Of a stretch of DNA of 11,013 nt, positions 5,226 to 11,013 are shown piece after piece. Numbering within the stretch: the first letter of the stretch is position 1; every line of letters begins with the position of its first letter. Made by a program: the position numbers and the translations under genes. Under the pieces are notes generated by a model that searched no databases, was not told the origin of the DNA, and saw only the letters and a program-made list of their open reading frames with translations. The stretch comes from Acidimicrobiales bacterium. Its GTDB lineage: Bacteria; Actinomycetota; Acidimicrobiia; Acidimicrobiales; Palsa-688. The stretch is from positions 1 to 11,013 of the forward strand of contig JASHVH010000184.1 of the NCBI GenBank assembly GCA_030039575.1, read 5' to 3'.

Positions 5226-6065
5226 ATGAGCACGCCTACCCCGTCGTCTGTTCCGTCTGAAAATATGCTCACGGTCGATGTCGATAAACCCACGGAAAGT
5301 GTTGCCCCAGTGGTGGCGGCGATGCAGGCGCGGGATCTTTCCCTTGGTTTCGGTTCGGCCACGATCCTCTCCGACATAGACGTCGACATAGCCAAAGGGG
5401 AGATCACTGCCCTAATCGGCCCGACAGGGTCAGGCAAGACCACCTTCCTACGCTCCCTCAATCGTATGAACGACAAGGTGAGCAAACATTGGCACCGGGG
5501 TGAGGTCCTGCTGGACGGGTCCAGCATCTACGCCCCGGGGGTCCAGCTCATGACCCTGCGGCGACGCGTCGGCATGATGTTCCAGCGGCCGAACCCGTTC
5601 CCGATGTCGATCGCGGAGAACGTGCTATCCGGGGTAAAAGCGCACAGGATTGCCAGCAAACAGCACTACAGGCAGATCGTCGAGACCAGGTTGCGCGAAG
5701 TGGGCCTGTTCGATGCCGTCGCCAACCGGCTTGGGGCTTCGCCTTTCTCGCTTTCGGGTGGCCAGCAGCAGTTGTTATGTCTGGCTCGTGCCCTGGCGGT
5801 AGGGCCTGACATCTTGCTCCTCGACGAGCCCACCTCCTCGCTCGACCCCATTTCGACCGAGAACATCGAGGAATTGATCCGCAGCCTCGTACCCGCGTTG
5901 ACGATCATCATCGTTACGCATAACCTGGGGCAGGCGGCTCGGGTCTCGGACCGCACGATGTTCTTTTACCAAGGCAAACTGGTGGAGACGGGCCCAACCA
6001 GCCAAATTTTCGAAGACCCAAAGGAGCCTGAAACGGCCCGCTACGTCAGCGGCCGTATGGGTTAA
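5226..6065 (+). CDS. pstB: Phosphate ABC transporter ATP-binding protein PstB
   Basis: This 279-residue ATPase powers high-affinity phosphate import from the cytoplasmic face of the PstC-PstA channel. It has Walker A GPTGSGKTT (residues 65-73), the Q-loop Gln120 in MMFQRPNPFPMSI (a PstB hallmark), signature LSGGQ (156-160), Walker B ILLLDEP (176-182), D-loop SSLD and the H-loop His212. The usual PstB run after the signature, RLCIARA, reads LLCLARA here. Residues 1-33 before the ABC core are longer than usual; ATG codons at residues 14 and 33 are alternative starts. No ribosome binding site precedes 5226. It is the first gene of the pst run instead of the usual last, next to the regulator and behind a PHO box. 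Confidence 0.96.
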   Translation: MSTPTPSSVPSENMLTVDVDKPTESVAPVVAAMQARDLSLGFGSATILSDIDVDIAKGEITALIGPTGSGKTTFLRSLNRMNDKVSKHWHRGEVLLDGSSIYAPGVQLMTLRRRVGMMFQRPNPFPMSIAENVLSGVKAHRIASKQHYRQIVETRLREVGLFDAVANRLGASPFSLSGGQQQLLCLARALAVGPDILLLDEPTSSLDPISTENIEELIRSLVPALTIIIVTHNLGQAARVSDRTMFFYQGKLVETGPTSQIFEDPKEPETARYVSGRMG

Positions 6066-6069
6066 CGAA

Positions 6070-6095
6070 CTGCCCGGGTTTACGGCGCCGGGCAG
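6070..6095 (+). terminator. First hairpin between pstB and pstS
   Basis: CTGCCCGG (6070-6077) pairs perfectly with CCGGGCAG (6088-6095) around a 10-nt loop, four bases after the pstB stop. No T-tract follows. It could terminate or attenuate transcription, or protect a processed mRNA end. Confidence 0.5.
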
Positions 6096-6103
6096 CAATT
6101 CAG

Positions 6104-6125
6104 AGCGGGTGACGCCGCACCCGCT
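6104..6125 (+). terminator. Second hairpin between pstB and pstS
   Basis: AGCGGGTG (6104-6111) pairs perfectly with CACCCGCT (6118-6125) around a 6-nt loop. It stands only 8 bases after the first hairpin. The region after it (6126-6237) holds no gene and leads to the pstS ribosome binding site; a separate pstS promoter may lie there, but no well-spaced one is visible. Confidence 0.45.
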
Positions 6126-6237
6126 AAGGCAAAAATACCCCTTTGGGAGCGCGCGGCTTCGAAAGGACCGGAAGCGGGGATATGCCGTTGGCCGGATTTA
6201 TAAACGAAATGCAAAAGGCATTCTTCAAAACCACCCC

Positions 6238-6243
6238 AGGAGG
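6238..6243 (+). promoter_or_regulatory. Consensus ribosome binding site fixing the pstS start
   Basis: A perfect AGGAGG lies 12 nt before the ATG at 6256. The frame is open further upstream to 6109, but that part is untranslatable-looking hairpin DNA, and the signal peptide begins at 6256. Confidence 0.7.
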
Positions 6244-6255
6244 AAAATCCCCCCA

Positions 6256-7401
6256 ATGTTCAGTGCAAGAAGTTCCAGCCGAAAGGCCGCACGTGGAGCG
6301 GCGGTCGCCGCCGGGTTGTTGGCCGCGGTCACCACGACTGCTACAACGATCGTGCCTGCGTCGGCGGCGACCCGCCATGCCAACGTCACCGTGAGCGAGA
6401 CCCCGCCCAAGGGGTCGGTCAACATCTTCGAGACGGGCAGCACGCTCCTGTACCCGCTCGTCCAGCTATGGTCGGCCGCCTACCACAAGGAATACCCGAA
6501 CATCAAGATCGTGCCATCGGGCACGGGTTCAGGCACGGGCATTTCGGACGCGGCCGACGGCATCGTCGACATCGGTGCGTCGGACGCCTACCTGTCGAGC
6601 TCCCAGGTCTCGGAACACCCCGGGCTCAAGAACATTGCTCTGGCTATTTCGGCTCAGCAGGTCAACTACAACGTGCCCGGCCTCAACAAGGTCCACCTCA
6701 AGTTCAGCGGCCAGGTACTGGCCGAGATCTATGAGGGCAAGATCACCACTTGGAACGACCCCGCCATCGCCGCGCTCAACCCGGGCGTCAACCTGCCGGC
6801 CGACAAGATCATCGCCCTCCACCGCAGTGACTCGAGCGGTGACACCTTCCTGTTCAGCTCGTTCCTGTCGGCCGCCGACCCGAACGGCTGGGGCACGAAC
6901 ATCGGCTACGGCACCAGCATCGGCTTCCCGTCCATCTCGAACGCTCTCGGTGAAACGGGCAACGGCGGGATGGTGACCGGGTGCGCCGCCACCCCGGGCT
7001 GCATCGCTTATATCGGCATCAGCTACCTGGGCAAAACGCAGGCCGACGGGCTGGGCGAAGCCATGCTGGAGAACAAGTCGGGCAAGTTCCTGCTGCCCGA
7101 CGCCACTACCATGACGGCCGAGGCCAAGCAGCTGGAGAAGAAGACCCCCGCCGATGAGACCCTCTCGATGATCTACGACAGCGCCCCGGGCGGCTACCCG
7201 ATCGTCAACTACGAGTACGCCATCATCCCCCCGAAGGAGCTAAACAATGAGCACGCTGAGGCTGTTAAAGCCTTCCTGGCCTGGGCGGTCGACCCGAAGG
7301 GCGGCAGCGCCAGCAGCTTCCTGAGCCAGGTCGGCTTCCAGCCCCTGACCCCGGCCGTCGAAGCGCTCTCACTGGCTCAGATCGCTCAAATCCAGGGCTA
7401 A
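6256..7401 (+). CDS. pstS: Phosphate-binding protein PstS, secreted
   Basis: This 381-residue protein captures phosphate outside the membrane and delivers it to PstC-PstA. The signal peptide has a basic start (Arg5, Arg9, Lys10, Arg13), a hydrophobic Ala/Val/Leu core (14-33) and a signal peptidase I site near ASA-A (35-38). There is no lipobox cysteine, unlike most monoderm PstS proteins. Phosphate-site motifs are visible: ETGSTLLYPL, SGTGSGTGI, DIGASDAYLSS and RSDSSGDTFLFSSFL. Two cysteines nine residues apart (TGCAATPGCIAY) may form a disulfide. The consensus AGGAGG sets the start. A 190-nt gap with two hairpins separates it from pstB; pstC follows after 39 nt, so pstS, pstC and pstA probably share a transcript. 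The high-level ribosome binding site fits the excess of binding protein needed. Confidence 0.95.
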   Translation: MFSARSSSRKAARGAAVAAGLLAAVTTTATTIVPASAATRHANVTVSETPPKGSVNIFETGSTLLYPLVQLWSAAYHKEYPNIKIVPSGTGSGTGISDAADGIVDIGASDAYLSSSQVSEHPGLKNIALAISAQQVNYNVPGLNKVHLKFSGQVLAEIYEGKITTWNDPAIAALNPGVNLPADKIIALHRSDSSGDTFLFSSFLSAADPNGWGTNIGYGTSIGFPSISNALGETGNGGMVTGCAATPGCIAYIGISYLGKTQADGLGEAMLENKSGKFLLPDATTMTAEAKQLEKKTPADETLSMIYDSAPGGYPIVNYEYAIIPPKELNNEHAEAVKAFLAWAVDPKGGSASSFLSQVGFQPLTPAVEALSLAQIAQIQG

Positions 7402-7440
7402 CACCACCAACCGCCAACAAGGAAAGAGGAGCACCGTCTG

Positions 7441-8544
7441 ATGGCTGTGGCCACCCCCGGCCAGGTGCCGTCTGTCCCGGTCGAGCCCGCGCTCTCCCTC
7501 CATGAGGGGGCGCGCGGGCGGTGGCCGTCGTGGGCACAACCAATCGTCAAACGCATATCCGACCACGGGTTGCGCTGGTGGACCGGCTTTGCCGCCCTTC
7601 TCCCGCTCGCCGCCCTTGTCGCCATCATCGCCGTACTTGCCGTAAAGGCCTTGCCGGCTATCAAGTACAACGGGGCCGGCTTCCTCTTCCGCACCACGTG
7701 GCGGCCGGGCAATACCTATGCGAACCCGGTGAGGACCGACGGTGTCCTGCACCCGGTCGGTGTCAGCTACGGCGCCTGGCCCCTCATCGTCGGCACGGTC
7801 GAGAGTTCGGCCATCGCCGTCGCCTTCGCTGTACCCGTGTCCGTCCTGGCCGCTTTGGCCGTCGTCGAGAAGTTGCCCCGGCGGCTTTCCAACGCTTTCG
7901 GCCTCTTCCTGGAGGTCTTGGCCGGCATCCCGAGCGTCGTGTTCGGCCTCTGGGGCTTCGTCACTTTCGGGCCGATTATTGCCCGCGACGTCGCGCCCAT
8001 CTTTGCCAAACACTTCCCGGATATACCGGTGCTCGATTTTTTCCGCGGTGACACCGGCTCGGGGGAGGGCCTGCTCACCGCCAGTCTCGTCCTGGCCATA
8101 ATGATCGTGCCGATCGTGGCGGCCACTACTCGCGACCTGCTCCGCTCGGTCCCCCGCCTGCCCAAAGAGGGGGCGCTGGCGCTCGGGATGAACGATTGGG
8201 AGGTGGCCCGAAAGGTCAGCCTGCCGTGGGTACGGGCCGGGATCATAGGCGCTTCGGTCCTTGGGCTGGCCCGGGCGCTCGGCGAGACGATCGCCGTTGC
8301 CATGGTCTCGGGAGCAGTCCTGGGCACCGTACCGACCAACCTTTACCTGCCGTTCGGCACCATCGCCGCCACTATCGTCAGCCAGTTGGACGGCGCTCTT
8401 TCTGATGGGACCGGCTTTGCCGTCGAAACGCTGGCGGAGTTCGCCCTCGTACTGGCCGCAATAACTCTGCTGGCTAATATCGGGGCCCGGATGTTGGTCC
8501 GCCGGGTAGCGGGGACGGCCCTACCTGTAGGGCGAGGGGTGTAA
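7441..8544 (+). CDS. pstC: Phosphate ABC transporter permease PstC
   Basis: This 367-residue inner-membrane protein forms half of the phosphate channel. About six membrane segments can be seen, near residues 47-70, 112-141, 152-178, 211-229, 264-290 and 326-348. A large loop between the first two segments contains [15 protein letters not shown], typical of Pst[17 protein letters not shown] and the EAA coupling loop [22 protein letters not shown] (241-262) contact PstB, followed by [21 protein letters not shown] (7426-7431) lies 9 nt before the ATG. The N-terminal 45 residues are soluble and longer than in the E. coli protein. pstA follows with a 5-nt gap. Confidence 0.96.
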   Translation: MAVATPGQVPSVPVEPALSLHEGARGRWPSWAQPIVKRISDHGLRWWTGFAALLPLAALVAIIAVLAVKALPAIKYNGAGFLFRTTWRPGNTYANPVRTDGVLHPVGVSYGAWPLIVGTVESSAIAVAFAVPVSVLAALAVVEKLPRRLSNAFGLFLEVLAGIPSVVFGLWGFVTFGPIIARDVAPIFAKHFPDIPVLDFFRGDTGSGEGLLTASLVLAIMIVPIVAATTRDLLRSVPRLPKEGALALGMNDWEVARKVSLPWVRAGIIGASVLGLARALGETIAVAMVSGAVLGTVPTNLYLPFGTIAATIVSQLDGALSDGTGFAVETLAEFALVLAAITLLANIGARMLVRRVAGTALPVGRGV

Positions 8545-8549
8545 TTGCC

Positions 8550-9449
8550 ATGACGGTCGCCGCTGTTCCAGCTACGCCCGAGGTCCTGGACCTCTACGGC
8601 CGGCCCTCGATCGTCCGGCGGGTGGCCAGTTGGGCCGGGTGGGGGATATCCATGTTGGCCGTGCTCACAATTGCGGCCCCCCTTATCTGGGTACTTTATG
8701 GGGTAGTAAGCCGTGCCCTTCCCGTATGGCGCTGGAGCGTGCTCACTCAATTAGGCACCGGGACAGGGGGCGGCCTGGCCAATGAAATAGTGGGCACGCT
8801 GGTCATCGTGGCGGGCGTGGGCATCCTGGCCGGCGTGGTCGGGGTGTCGTCAGGCATTTACCTGTCGGAGTACGCTCATGGGCGTCTAGGGTCGATATTA
8901 AGAGGCGGCTCGGAGGTACTGGCCGGCATCCCGTCGATCGTTCTCGGGTATGTCGGTTTCATTGCGCTGGCGGTAGCCCTGCACTGGCAGTTCTCCTTAG
9001 CGGGCGCGCTGATCGCGCTGACGGCACTGACGGTCCCGTACATAGCCAAAGCCACCGAATCCTCGTTACGCCAGGTCCCCACCGCGTACAGAGAAGGCGC
9101 CGACGCTTTAGGCATGAGCCCGCCGTACACGATGCGCCGCATCGTCTTCAAGGCCGCCCTCCCGGGCATAACGACCGGGTGGCTGGTCGCCCTGGCCATC
9201 GCCATTGGTGAGACGGCCCCGCTGCTTTACACGGCGGGTTTCAGTAACAGCATGCCCAGCCTTTCGTTGACGCACTCCCCCATCAGTTACCTGACCTACG
9301 CCGTTTGGGAGTTTTACAACTACCCGTCGAACACCTTCGTGCACCTCTCGTACGACGCGGCTCTCATCCTGGTAGTGCTGGTATTGCTGCTCATAATCAC
9401 CGCTCGGTTGATCGTCTCGTTCACCCAGAAGTACACCGAGACAAACTGA
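8550..9449 (+). CDS. pstA: Phosphate ABC transporter permease PstA
   Basis: This 299-residue membrane protein is the second half of the phosphate channel. Membrane segments lie near residues 28-51, 78-105, 122-145, 148-166, 208-228 and 268-290. PstA marks are [28 protein letters not shown], the EAA loop YREGADALGMSPPYTMRRIVFKAALP (only key residues: Glu182, Gly183, Gly188) and AIGETAPLLYTAGF. The start ATG follows the pstC stop by 5 nt with GAGGGG (8534-8539) inside the pstC end, so the two are probably translated together. No phoU follows; the next gene converges from the other strand. The transporter set pstB-S-C-A is thus complete in this window. Confidence 0.96.
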   Translation: MTVAAVPATPEVLDLYGRPSIVRRVASWAGWGISMLAVLTIAAPLIWVLYGVVSRALPVWRWSVLTQLGTGTGGGLANEIVGTLVIVAGVGILAGVVGVSSGIYLSEYAHGRLGSILRGGSEVLAGIPSIVLGYVGFIALAVALHWQFSLAGALIALTALTVPYIAKATESSLRQVPTAYREGADALGMSPPYTMRRIVFKAALPGITTGWLVALAIAIGETAPLLYTAGFSNSMPSLSLTHSPISYLTYAVWEFYNYPSNTFVHLSYDAALILVVLVLLLIITARLIVSFTQKYTETN

Positions 9450-9454
9450 GGGCG

Positions 9455-9490
9455 TACAGCCGGCGCTTCAAGATCCTCTGCGCCGGCGTA
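9455..9490. terminator. Strong hairpin between convergent pstA and kdpD
   Basis: GCCGGCGC (9459-9466) pairs with GCGCCGGC (9480-9487) around a 13-nt loop; with one bulged A, TAC (9455-9457) and GTA (9488-9490) extend the stem to 11 pairs. It begins six bases after the pstA stop and ends about 15 bases before the kdpD stop, so it probably serves both genes. Confidence 0.6.
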
Positions 9491-9505
9491 GCCCTCGCCG
9501 GCGGT

Positions 9506-10837
9506 TCAGCTCTGCTCAGTTAGCTCGGAGGCGTGGTCAAACCCAGGGGGGAGCTCGCGCCGGGCAATAACGTGCACGTCGATGCCGAGGTCGCCGGCTC
9601 GGCGAATTATCCTGCGGACGATGGGCCCACCGCCCATCATCTCCTGCCAACGGCTCCGCTGGCTCGAACCCAGGACTATTTGGGTTATCTGGTTTTCCTG
9701 CGCGAAATCCGTAATGGCCTGCGCCGGGTCGGAGTTGGAGACTTCGTACCATTTGGCCCCTAGGTCGCTCACCAGTGTGCGCAGTGACTCGAAGCCGGTC
9801 TTGTCCTTGGTGGGGCTGGCGTCCCCCGAAATGACGTGGATAACGCTCAGCTCGCCTTTGGCCCGGGCCGATAATCGGGCCGCTCGGCGCAAAAGCACGT
9901 CGGTCCCTGGCGCACCGGTCACAGCCACGAGGATGCGTTCTCTCGTTTCCCACAGGCGTTTTTCCCGGTGGCGGCGAAGGTGCTCGAGGAGTTCCTCTTC
10001 GGTTTCGTCTGCCAGGAAGCGCAGTGCCAGTTCGCGGAGGGCGATCAGGTTGTCGGTCTGGAAAAAGTGGGAAAGCGCATAAGGGATTTTCTCGGGCGGG
10101 TAAATGTTGCCGTGCAGCATCCGCCGGCGCAGCTGCTCCGGTGAGGAGTCCACCAGCTCGATCTGGTTGGCCTTGCGTACCACCCAGTCCGGTACCCGCT
10201 CACGCACCTTTGCCCCTGTCATCTGCTCGACGGCATCGGCCAGGCTCTCGACGTGCTGGATGTTCAGGGTGGTAATGACGTCGATGCCTGCGTCGAGCAG
10301 CTCGAGCACGTCCTCCCAGCGTTTTGCGTGCCGGCCCGAGCCAGGGACGTTCGTATGCGCTAATTCGTCGACCAGGGCCACCTTCGGGTGCCGAGCCAGG
10401 ACGGCATCGAGGTCCATCTCCTCGAACTGCGCCCCTCGGTACTCCACCTTCTTTCGGGGCACAATTTCGAAACCCTCCAGGAGCGCCTCTGTGAGGGGGC
10501 GCTTGTGGGCCTCCACGAACCCGACAACGACGTCCGTGCCCCGCTCCAAACGACGCTTTCCCTCGTTCAGCATGTCGTAGGTCTTGCCTACCCCGGCCAC
10601 CGCGCCGAGGTAGATGCGGAAATGGCCGGCCGCCTCGACCACAGAATCGGCGTCGCCTTCGTCGGGGAACGTCACCGGAGCCCGGGCCGGCGGTTCGATG
10701 ACGGGTGCAGTCATGTCTGGCCCAGCCGCACCCGGCCGAGCCGGTCCCGGTCCAGCCGGCCCCGGTCCAACCGGATTGGGCCCGGAGCCTGGTCGGTCCT
10801 CTTCGAGCACCTCGCCGGCTTCACTCAACGGCGTCAC
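9506..10837 (-). CDS. kdpD: Short KdpD-like protein: sensor and universal-stress domains, no histidine kinase
   Basis: This 443-residue protein matches only the cytoplasmic N-terminal half of the potassium sensor KdpD. The KdpD domain (about residues 72-290) has Walker A GAVAGVGKT (78-86), Walker B VALVDELAHTN (153-163), NIQHVESL and PYALSHFFQTDNLIALRELALRF cut short here to its key Phe-Phe pair. A universal-stress (UspA-like) domain follows (about 301-426, from RILVAVTGAPG). The protein then stops: no membrane segments, dimerisation His or ATPase boxes, whereas full KdpD is about 850-900 residues. Short KdpDs of this plan are known in cyanobacteria and Deinococcus. The GTG at 10837 overlaps the kdpE stop by 17 nt; an ATG at 10714 would drop a Pro/Gly repeat leader. 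It could bind a second messenger such as cyclic di-AMP, which binds this domain in Staphylococcus; that is inference. Confidence 0.88.
   Translation of the reverse strand: MTPLSEAGEVLEEDRPGSGPNPVGPGPAGPGPARPGAAGPDMTAPVIEPPARAPVTFPDEGDADSVVEAAGHFRIYLGAVAGVGKTYDMLNEGKRRLERGTDVVVGFVEAHKRPLTEALLEGFEIVPRKKVEYRGAQFEEMDLDAVLARHPKVALVDELAHTNVPGSGRHAKRWEDVLELLDAGIDVITTLNIQHVESLADAVEQMTGAKVRERVPDWVVRKANQIELVDSSPEQLRRRMLHGNIYPPEKIPYALSHFFQTDNLIALRELALRFLADETEEELLEHLRRHREKRLWETRERILVAVTGAPGTDVLLRRAARLSARAKGELSVIHVISGDASPTKDKTGFESLRTLVSDLGAKWYEVSNSDPAQAITDFAQENQITQIVLGSSQRSRWQEMMGGGPIVRRIIRRAGDLGIDVHVIARRELPPGFDHASELTEQS
10718..10777 (-). repeat. 15-bp minisatellite, four units, in the kdpD 5' end
   Basis: Four diverged 15-bp units run head to tail and encode the pentapeptides NPVGP, GPAGP, GPARP and GAAGP (residues 21-40 from the GTG at 10837). 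Typical minus-strand unit: GGCCGGCTGGACCGG. The stretch is probably disordered and may not be translated if the ATG at 10714 is used. Confidence 0.75.
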
Positions 10838-11013
10838 TCTCCCGCACCGTCAGCACGTAACCGATACCCGGGGAAGTCTTGATCGTGACGCCGGCGTCCG
10901 TCCCCAGCTTCTGGCGCAACCGGTGCACGTAAGCATGCAGGTACTGGGCCTCCTTGGAGTACCCACGGCCCCACACCTCGGCCAGGATCATTTGTCGCGT
11001 GCAGGTCTTGCCG
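10821..11013 (-). CDS. kdpE: KdpE response regulator, C-terminal end (runs off the right edge)
   Basis: The last 63 codons of an OmpR-family regulator enter from the right edge and stop at 10823-10821. The visible part is the winged-helix DNA-binding domain: ILAEVWGRGY, then the recognition helix around YLHAYVHRLRQKLG, and the wing TSPGIGYVL, ending in TVRESDAVE. The spacing and the HAYVHRLRQKL core fit KdpE, which activates the potassium-pump operon kdpFABC. The 17-nt overlap with kdpD places both in one operon, with the regulator first; in E. coli kdpD comes first. Its receiver domain lies outside the window, so whether it can be phosphorylated cannot be seen. Confidence 0.85.
   Translation of the reverse strand, partial: GKTCTRQMILAEVWGRGYSKEAQYLHAYVHRLRQKLGTDAGVTIKTSPGIGYVLTVRESDAVE

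Noticed and set aside
6061..6083. Possible third PHO box (GTTAAC then GTTTAC) at the end of pstB
   Set aside because: The two halves are 17 bp apart instead of 11 and overlap the pstB stop and the first hairpin.
6188..6204. TTGGCC and TATAAA as a pstS promoter
   Set aside because: Only 5 bp separate the two elements, far from the usual 16-18.
6109..6255. Upstream extension of pstS to a GTG at 6109
   Set aside because: The GTG lies inside a hairpin stem, the encoded residues are not signal-like, and a consensus AGGAGG precedes the ATG at 6256.
7369..8013. 214-codon minus-strand frame over the start of pstC
   Set aside because: Asp/Glu/Gly-rich shadow composition with no domain, opposite a clear permease with membrane segments.
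1..11013. CRISPR arrays, insertion sequences, tRNA genes or phage genes
   Set aside because: No spaced direct repeats, transposase motifs, terminal inverted repeats or cloverleaf could be found by eye; the region looks like ordinary chromosome.

Overview
The window is high-GC, tightly packed bacterial DNA with many GTG and TTG starts. The proteins point to an actinobacterium. The enoyl-ACP reductase and ketoacyl-ACP reductase resemble mycobacterial InhA and MabA, the pyrophosphatase carries the two histidines of the mycobacterial enzyme, and the ribokinase and Pst proteins are of ordinary bacterial type. No species can be named. A deep-branching actinobacterial lineage is possible, because the InhA/MabA-type enzymes sit beside a classical FabZ rather than a HadAB-type dehydratase.

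Layout, left to right. At 1-102 (minus) there is the start of an unidentified gene with a CxxC pair, running off the edge. At 313-1257 (minus) lies a ribokinase. A 23-bp gap holding a perfect 12-bp palindrome separates it from a divergent inorganic pyrophosphatase at 1281-1772 (plus). Terminator-like hairpins lie between the pyrophosphatase and a convergent acyl carrier protein (1853-2098, minus). Divergent from the ACP is a compact fatty-acid elongation operon, fabI-fabG-fabZ (2174-4107, plus), whose genes abut or overlap.

The centre and right are a phosphate-uptake locus. An OmpR/PhoB-family regulator (4237-5028) is followed by pstB, pstS, pstC and pstA (5226-9449). The regulator keeps the phospho-acceptor aspartate but has lost the other catalytic receiver residues. 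Two matching PHO-box-like elements lie upstream of the regulator and upstream of pstB. The regulator's last codons are followed, in the same frame after the stop, by a decayed second copy of themselves. pstB comes first in the transporter operon, and two hairpins separate it from pstS. Neither phoU nor a PhoR/SenX3-type kinase is in the window.

At the right edge, on the minus strand and convergent with pstA, are the 3' end of kdpE (from 10821) and a short kdpD (9506-10837). This KdpD contains only the sensor ATPase-like domain and the universal-stress domain, with no membrane segments and no histidine kinase. Both signalling genes in the window (the Pst-linked regulator and KdpD) therefore depart from standard two-component chemistry. 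This is the most unusual theme here. The rest is recognisable core metabolism: fatty-acid elongation, pyrophosphate hydrolysis, ribose phosphorylation, and phosphate and potassium control.
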